A stretch of 6,864 nucleotides of DNA. It comes from Actinomycetota bacterium. Its GTDB lineage: Bacteria; Actinomycetota; Actinomycetes; S36-B12; UBA5976. The stretch's first letter is position 1. Each line of letters starts with the position of its first letter. The stretch is from NCBI GenBank assembly GCA_009702945.1, contig WLGZ01000052.1, forward strand, positions 1 to 6,864, written 5' to 3'. The notes under the pieces were generated by a model, which was given only the letters and a program-made list of their open reading frames with translations, did not search any database and was not told where the DNA came from. A program made the position numbers and the translations under genes. Below, in pieces: positions 6,461 through 6,864 of this stretch.

Positions 6461-6864
6461 GGTATTGATGATTACCAGGCCGATAAGAATTAAGGCTGAC
6501 CCAATGATCTGCCAAATATTTATGGCTTCACCCAAAACAATAATTCCAAGCATGATTGCAACAAAAAGAATTACGTATGTGGTGTCGCTTGCTACTCCAG
6601 CACCAGATTGCTTGATCAAAGTTTGAATCATTATGTAAGTTATGCCCGTTCCGACAACACCCAAAATCAACAACGAAATCAATGAAATCGTTGAGGCGTC
6701 AGTCGTGATGGTTACAAACCAAGGCAAAATCAAGGTGAAATGAATGGAAGCACAAAGCATTTGCCCGGCCGCGATAGATGTTGGGGTATCTTTCACATTT
6801 ACAAAGTTTCGTCGGGCGTACACAAGTCCTGCTGCATAGCTAGTAGTTCCGACCATGATTGCTC
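6431..6864 (-). CDS. EamA/DMT-family transporter, C-terminal half (5' end outside window)
   Basis: The minus-strand frame is open from the right window edge to TAA (complement of 6431-6433), giving about 144 codons. The ATG at 6854-6856 is probably internal, since the frame continues upstream and full DMT transporters have about 280-300 residues with two EamA repeats. What is visible fits one repeat of about five membrane helices: a partial helix ending in YAAGLVYARR, then ASIHFTLILPWFVTI, SLISLLILGVVGTGITYIMI, YVILFVAIMLGIIVLG and WQIIGSALILIGLVII. The LGEAINIWQIIGSALILIGL stretch, a Glu-containing turn before the last helix, is typical of the EamA C-terminus. These inner-membrane proteins export or import metabolites such as amino acids, but the substrate cannot be inferred. 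The gene converges on betA with a 27-nt gap and is not part of the operon. Its promoter is outside the window. Confidence 0.85.
   Translation of the reverse strand, partial: AIMVGTTSYAAGLVYARRNFVNVKDTPTSIAAGQMLCASIHFTLILPWFVTITTDASTISLISLLILGVVGTGITYIMIQTLIKQSGAGVASDTTYVILFVAIMLGIIVLGEAINIWQIIGSALILIGLVIINTKERTPAVTP

Noticed and set aside
6375..6626. A plus-strand 83-codon frame after betA that begins inside its last codons.
   Set aside because: It runs antisense to the transmembrane part of the EamA transporter, has no family features, and the transporter reading is far more convincing.

Overview
The window looks like a piece of a moderate-GC actinobacterial (Actinomycetota) chromosome. By eye the GC content is a little under 50%, with many CCA, GGT and GCA codons. 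The best lineage clue is FolD, whose NADP-site segment (GRGVTVGRP followed by LGLLLTRRSENATVTLCHTG) is the form I associate with actinobacterial FolD. The tight packing with start/stop overlaps and the modest GC would suit a streamlined aquatic actinobacterium of the Nanopelagicales/acI type, but that placement is inference.

Positions 3-6403 hold a plus-strand array of six genes that reads as one operon. It begins with the 3' end of soxB (cut by the window edge), then soxD, soxA and soxG. Together these encode the four subunits of heterotetrameric, tetrahydrofolate-dependent sarcosine oxidase in the usual B-D-A-G order. After a 36-nt gap comes folD (methylene-THF dehydrogenase/cyclohydrolase). 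It overlaps by one base (TAATG) with a GMC-family flavoprotein gene that closely resembles betA, choline dehydrogenase.

At the right edge, a minus-strand gene encodes the C-terminal half of an EamA/DMT-type membrane transporter. It converges on the operon across only 27 nt. An imperfect GC-rich hairpin with a T-rich tail spans this junction and may terminate the operon. Part of it lies inside the 3' end of the transporter gene.

The likely logic is breakdown of methylated amines. BetA oxidises choline towards betaine aldehyde and glycine betaine, and demethylation outside this window would give sarcosine. SoxBDAG then oxidises sarcosine to glycine, H2O2 and 5,10-methylene-THF. FolD converts methylene-THF to 10-formyl-THF with gain of NADPH. 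The betaine-to-sarcosine steps are not encoded here. There are no RNA genes, CRISPR arrays, insertion sequences or gene-free stretches above 300 bases. I see no clearly new system. The points worth a second look are the folD/betA linkage, the short SoxA, a cysteine cluster in SoxG and the terminator overlap.
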